This document shows positions 63,941 to 64,000 of a stretch of DNA of 64,000 nucleotides, piece after piece. The first letter of the stretch is position 1. Every line of letters starts with the position of its first letter. The notes under the pieces were generated by a model. The model made no database searches. It saw only the letters and a list, made by a program, of their open reading frames with translations, and was not told the origin of the DNA. Origin of the DNA: Allosalinactinospora lopnorensis (GTDB lineage: Bacteria > Actinomycetota > Actinomycetes > Streptosporangiales > Streptosporangiaceae); assembly GCF_000981225.1 (NCBI RefSeq), contig NZ_LAJC01000009.1:41008-105007 (forward strand), read 5' to 3'. A program made the translations under genes and the position numbers.

Positions 63941-64000
63941 ACGGCGCGCGGACGGGGGCGGCGTTTTCCGTGCCCGCGAGCCGCGCAGAGCGCCCCTATT

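Overview
The window is GC-rich actinobacterial DNA. Dense wHTH, NB-ARC, MarR, TetR and XRE/DUF5753 regulators, several anti-sigma/STAS modules, an LPxTG protein, GTP-dependent PEP carboxykinase and a fused glycine/sarcosine/dimethylglycine N-methyltransferase point to a Streptosporangiales-type organism. My best guess is Nocardiopsaceae, probably halotolerant because glycine betaine is made from glycine. I see no rRNA, tRNA, CRISPR array, insertion sequence, prophage or replication origin; this looks like chromosome.

Layout. 0-7.2 kb: a DUF6119/TIGR04141 protein cut by the window edge, a DUF4352 protein, a STAS plus MEDS/HATPase regulatory pair, and an AfsR/SARP regulator. 7.3-11.2 kb: the phenylacetyl-CoA epoxidase operon paaABCDE with a TetR-type operator upstream. 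11.3-19.5 kb: DUF6069 membrane protein, MocR regulator, the betaine synthesis fusion enzyme, MarR-GNAT protein, membrane protein, LPxTG surface protein, and an HpcH/CitE-type lyase. 19.7-24.1 kb: molybdopterin S/N-oxide reductase, DUF574 methyltransferase, and a beta-hydroxyacid dehydrogenase. 24.4-32.1 kb: regulatory and partly decayed DNA (STAS, broken HATPase, ABC exporter remnant, second AfsR/SARP regulator, two divergent XRE/DUF5753 regulators, HATPase). 32.2-41.6 kb: reductase-like protein, iron-siderophore-type ABC ATPase, CYTH-CHAD protein, MprAB-like two-component system, GT4 glycosyltransferase and an HtrA-type membrane protease. 41.9-45.6 kb: a compact operon DUF4178 - DUF2617 - Gly-rich small protein - DUF350 - membrane spermidine-synthase-like protein. 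45.7-53.9 kb: rhodanese, two small membrane proteins, glycerol facilitator, P450 pseudogene, universal stress protein, quinone oxidoreductase/SDR operon and an ECF sigma factor. 54.0-59.5 kb: a NuoF-like/ferredoxin fusion and a ferric-reductase-like di-heme membrane protein, divergent from a COG4315 lipoprotein, a DUF4142 protein and a DUF1996 protein. 59.6-64.0 kb: pckG, then an MFS drug exporter divergent from its TetR repressor across a perfect 48-bp operator.

Two gene groups deserve most attention as possibly undescribed systems: the 54.0-59.5 kb transmembrane redox cluster, which looks like a complete path from NADH to the outer face of the membrane, and the 41.9-45.6 kb DUF350/polyamine-synthase-like membrane operon.

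Important caveat: at least nine single-base frame breaks split otherwise well-conserved genes (SARP, paaA, DUF6069, MocR, GSMT-SDMT twice, CYTH-CHAD, HtrA start, MFS). Most lie next to short G or C runs, and each is repaired by one base. I read these mainly as uncorrected sequencing indels, and I annotate those genes as whole CDSs spanning the break. The P450, the HATPase at 24.9 kb and the ABC remnant look truly decayed.
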